Origin: Anaerolineaceae bacterium | GTDB lineage: Bacteria > Chloroflexota > Anaerolineae > JAAYZQ01 | DNA: 33,799 nt | Reading direction: 5' to 3' | Assembly: GCA_012514775.1 (NCBI GenBank) | Contig: JAAYZQ010000261.1 | Span: 1 to 33,799 of the forward strand | Part shown: positions 31,095 to 33,799 of the stretch, in pieces | Position numbering within the stretch: position 1 is the first letter of the stretch | Layout of the letters: every line of letters starts with the position of its first letter | Program-made: the position numbers and the translations under genes | The notes under the pieces: model-generated | Seen by the model: the letters and a program-made list of their open reading frames with translations, nothing else | What the model was told of the DNA's origin: nothing | Database searches by the model: none

Positions 31095-31133
31095 AGAGGG
31101 CCTGCGGCGGTCAATGGCCTCCGCAGGCCCTCT
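31095..31133 (-). terminator. Stem-loop downstream of the ilvD-ulaG operon
   Basis: A perfect 13-bp stem (AGAGGGCCTGCGG / CCGCAGGCCCTCT) with a 13-nt loop begins about 50 bases after the UlaG-family stop. The minus-strand tail TCCTGTCTGG is only mildly T-rich, so it is probably a terminator but not a textbook one. Confidence 0.6.
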
Positions 31134-31183
31134 GTGGTTCACTTCTCCACCGGGCGCGGCGCGCCTGCGCCCGGTTCACCGCC

Positions 31184-32263
31184 CTACCAGGCGTCGGGCC
31201 CGTACTCGACGCTCTTGGTCCAGTCGGTCCGCTCCCGCCAGTCGGGGTACGTGTAGCGGCCCATGTTCATGTCCGTCGGGTGCTCGTAGCGCGCCCCCGC
31301 GTACAGGACCACCGGGCGCAGGTCGATGCCCTTCTCCTTGGCCTTGCGGTTGACGATATACTCCAGGTAGGAGGGGTCCTCGTAGCAGTTGGCCCAGTTG
31401 TCGTGGTGCATGGGGATGACCACCTTGGCGTTCAAGGCCTCCGCGATGCGCCACAGGTCCCAGGGCGACATCTTGTCGGTGTAGCCCGGCGCGTTGTTGC
31501 CCATGTTCATCGTGCAGACGTCCACCTTGTACTTCTCGCCCACCATGCGGTAGCCGTTGTGATACAGGGTGTCGCCCAGGAAGGCCACGTTGCCACCCTC
31601 GGTGTTAAAGATAAAGCTGGTGGCCACCTCTTCGTAGGGCGCCGGCGTGTCAAAGCCCGTCTTGGTGGCAATGATGTCAAAGTTGGGCGCAAAGTCGATG
31701 CGCATATCCTCGATCTCGATGTGCTCGCCCACCCGGGCCACGATCATGCGCTCCTCGGGAACGCCCATGTTCTTCATCATGCGCCGGGCCGCCTCGGGCG
31801 GCGCCACGAACTTGCAGTTGGTCGTCTGCAGGGCAGCGCTGATGGTGTAAAAGTCCATGTGGTCCTGGTGGTGGTGCGTAACAAACACCGCGTCCAGGCG
31901 CTCGAACTTCCAGGGGTCGATGACGTGGGGGTTGAGGCGCATCCACCACAGCTTGTCGGCGCCGCTGGTACGGCACACGCCGCAGTAGGATTCGTCGGTA
32001 AAGATGCTCGGTCCGGCATAGAGGTCCACGGTAAAGACGGCGCCGGCGCGGGACTTGAGCGCCCATGACGGCCCGCCAAAGTACCACATCGCCCCCGTGC
32101 CCGGCTTGACGTCAAAGTGGGCGATCTCGTAGTTGAGGAAGGTGCCCCACTCCGGAAAAACCTCCTGCAGCCAGATGTCACGCGACATCGGCCGCGGCTT
32201 GCCAATGGTGCCACCGTCCATGACACCCATTTCGTCGTACTTGACCACACGCTCGTCGCTCAT
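31184..32263 (-). CDS. ulaG: UlaG-family metallo-beta-lactamase-fold hydrolase
   Basis: The protein has 359 residues, close to E. coli L-ascorbate-6-phosphate lactonase (354). Shared features include the N-terminal IWLQEVFPEWGTFLNYEIAH, the following PGTGAMWYFGG, the metal motif H130-H-H132-Q-D134-H135 and the C-terminal TDKMSPWDLWRIAEALNAKVVIPMHHDNWAN. In UlaG the Mn-dependent enzyme opens a lactone; here the substrate may be another sugar lactone because no PTS genes are adjacent. The ATG at 32263 is preceded by GAGG. It lies 57 bases after the ilvD stop and is probably co-transcribed with it, which would fit lactone opening and then dehydration of a sugar acid, although true ilvD function is equally possible. 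Confidence 0.9.
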   Translation of the reverse strand: MSDERVVKYDEMGVMDGGTIGKPRPMSRDIWLQEVFPEWGTFLNYEIAHFDVKPGTGAMWYFGGPSWALKSRAGAVFTVDLYAGPSIFTDESYCGVCRTSGADKLWWMRLNPHVIDPWKFERLDAVFVTHHHQDHMDFYTISAALQTTNCKFVAPPEAARRMMKNMGVPEERMIVARVGEHIEIEDMRIDFAPNFDIIATKTGFDTPAPYEEVATSFIFNTEGGNVAFLGDTLYHNGYRMVGEKYKVDVCTMNMGNNAPGYTDKMSPWDLWRIAEALNAKVVIPMHHDNWANCYEDPSYLEYIVNRKAKEKGIDLRPVVLYAGARYEHPTDMNMGRYTYPDWRERTDWTKSVEYGPDAW

Positions 32264-32320
32264 TCGTTTCTTCCTCTCTATCTATTAGATTGCGAATTCA
32301 CGGTTCCCAAAATCAAACGC

Positions 32321-33799
32321 CTACCAGCTCAGGATCGCGCCGGTGCTCGCCGACGTCACCATGCGGGCGTAGCGGGCCAGGTAGCCCGTCTGGACTCGCA
32401 GCGGGGGCGGGGTCCAGGCCGCCCGGCGGCGGTCCAGCTCCGCCTCGTCCACCTCCAGGGTCAGGGAGCGGTTGGGGATGTCGATCAGGATCGTGTCGCC
32501 CTCGGCCACCAGGGCGAGGGGCCCCCCGTCGGCCGCTTCGGGAGAGACATGCCCGATAGAGGCACCGCGGGTTACCCCCGAGAAGCGCCCATCGGTGACG
32601 AGGGCCACTTCCTCACCCAGGCCCATGCCCTGGATGGAGGCGGTGGGGGCCAGCATCTCGCGCATGCCCGGCCCACCCTTGGGCCCCTCGTAGCGGACCA
32701 CGACGATATCGCCAGGCACGATGGCGCCACCCAGGATGGCCTCCACGGCATCCTCCTCCCGGTCAAAGACGCGGGCCCGGCCCCGCCGCTGGCGCATCTG
32801 CTCGGCCACGGCCACCTGCTTGACCACCGCCCCATCGGGCGCCAGGTTGCCGTACAGGATGGCGATCCCGCCCTGCTCGTGGATGGGCCGCTCAAAGGGC
32901 CGCACGATCTCCTCGTCGCGGACGACGGCCGACTGCAGGTTCTGGCCCAGGGTCTGCCCCGTGACCGTCAGCACGTCCAGGTCCACAAGCCCTCGCTCGG
33001 CCAGGCGCAGCATGACCCCCGGCACGCCGCCCGCACGGTCCAGGTCGTCCAGGTGGTGGGGCCCGGCGGGGCTCATGTTGACCAGGTGCGGCACCCGGTC
33101 GCTCACCTCCTGGAAGAGCTGCTGCGGGATCTGGATGCCCGCCTCGTGGGCGATGGCCGGCACGTGCAAGATCGTGTTGGTCGAGCAGCCCAGGGCCATG
33201 TCCACGGCGATGGCGTTCATGAACGCCGCGCGGGTGGCTATCTGCCGCGGGCGAACGCCGGCGGCCAGGAGCTCCATGACCTTGATGCCCGCCGCCTTGG
33301 CCAGGCGCAGCCGGGCGGCGCTCACGGCCGGGATGGTGCCGTTGCCGGGCAAGGCCAGCCCCAGGGCCTCGGCCAGGCAGTTCATCGAGTTGGCGGTAAA
33401 CATGCCGGCGCACGAGCCGCAGCCCGGGCAGCACGCCTCCTCCAACTCGACCATCTCTTCCTCGCTCATGGTGCCCGCCGCCACCTGGCCGACCCCCTCC
33501 CAGACGGTCAGGAGGTCGGTCTCGCGACCCCGCCACTCGCCGGCCAGCATGGGGCCGCCGCTGAGCACCACCGACGGCACGTCCAGTCGCAGGGCGGCCA
33601 TCATCATCGCCGGCGTGATCTTGTCACAGTTGGTGACCATCACCAGGGCGTCAAAGGGGTGGGCACAGGCCATGACCTCCACCGAGTCGGCAATGAGCTC
33701 CCGGCTGGCCAGGACGTAGCGCATACCATCGTGGCCCATGGTCAGCCCGTCGCAGATGCCGATGGCCGGAAAGACCACCGGCGTGCCGCCGGCCATGGA
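32321..33799 (-). CDS. ilvD: Dihydroxy-acid dehydratase IlvD/Edd family (partial, N-terminus outside the window)
   Basis: The 491 residues from [24 protein letters not shown] to the stop cover all but about the first 70 of a protein of roughly 560. Conserved IlvD segments are [12 protein letters not shown], the cluster motif [41 protein letters not shown], and [21 protein letters not shown] near the C-terminus. It dehydrates 2,3-dihydroxy acids; in branched-chain amino acid synthesis the product is 2-oxoisovalerate or its homologue. The family also includes aldonate dehydratases, so the link with a UlaG lactonase-like gene leaves both roles open. The frame is open at the right edge. It precedes the ulaG-like gene by 57 bases on the same strand. 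Confidence 0.93.
   Translation of the reverse strand, partial: SMAGGTPVVFPAIGICDGLTMGHDGMRYVLASRELIADSVEVMACAHPFDALVMVTNCDKITPAMMMAALRLDVPSVVLSGGPMLAGEWRGRETDLLTVWEGVGQVAAGTMSEEEMVELEEACCPGCGSCAGMFTANSMNCLAEALGLALPGNGTIPAVSAARLRLAKAAGIKVMELLAAGVRPRQIATRAAFMNAIAVDMALGCSTNTILHVPAIAHEAGIQIPQQLFQEVSDRVPHLVNMSPAGPHHLDDLDRAGGVPGVMLRLAERGLVDLDVLTVTGQTLGQNLQSAVVRDEEIVRPFERPIHEQGGIAILYGNLAPDGAVVKQVAVAEQMRQRRGRARVFDREEDAVEAILGGAIVPGDIVVVRYEGPKGGPGMREMLAPTASIQGMGLGEEVALVTDGRFSGVTRGASIGHVSPEAADGGPLALVAEGDTILIDIPNRSLTLEVDEAELDRRRAAWTPPPLRVQTGYLARYARMVTSASTGAILSW

Overview
The window is about 34 kb of GC-rich bacterial chromosome, densely coded, with most genes on the minus strand. I see no tRNA, rRNA, insertion sequence, phage gene or CRISPR array. 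Promoters are clear sigma70 types (TTGACA / TATAAT-like boxes 16-18 nt apart) and ribosome-binding sites are strong GGAGG types. The mix of caspase-fold proteases, molybdenum hydroxylase, split transketolase, UlaG-type hydrolase and ABC/MFS sugar transporters would suit a heterotrophic Chloroflexota (Anaerolineae-like) genome. That placement is inference from gene content only, since no marker gene is present.

Layout. 1-2617 (minus): a GPH-family sugar:cation symporter translationally coupled to a ThDP-dependent enzyme that runs off the left end. 2933-4926 (plus): an orphan DppB/DppC-type ABC permease pair. 5064-7555 (minus): a stand-alone receiver-domain protein and a full ABC exporter half-transporter. 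7680-13937 (minus): a CHAT-domain protease-like protein, a D-2-hydroxyacid dehydrogenase homologue that lacks its catalytic arginine, a small tail-anchored charged protein, a PHP/CehA-type metallohydrolase and a metacaspase. 14258-15175 (plus): a mutarotase-like protein of unknown role.

15215-30397 is the most coherent part and looks like one regulon. A ten-gene minus-strand array (24145 down to 15215) encodes a four-subunit molybdenum hydroxylase (FAD, 2Fe-2S and a molybdopterin subunit split in two), a VOC protein, a cyclase/amidohydrolase, an SDR, a zinc alcohol dehydrogenase and the two halves of a transketolase. Facing it are a second zinc dehydrogenase (24573-25604), a cupin-SDR pair (26732 down to 25601), and an FCD-type GntR regulator followed by a dihydrolipoamide dehydrogenase and an MFS transporter. 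Three promoters in this region carry a copy of the same 15-bp palindrome (AATCGATAATCGATT), each 8-10 nt downstream of the -10 box. The GntR protein probably binds it as an autoregulated, substrate-relieved repressor. The gene set implies import and stepwise oxidation of a polyol, sugar, aldehyde or heterocycle, feeding a transketolase step. The substrate cannot be read from the sequence.

The right end (30473-33799) has a GyrI-like effector-binding protein and an operon of a dihydroxy-acid dehydratase (running off the right edge) and a UlaG-family metallo-beta-lactamase-fold hydrolase.
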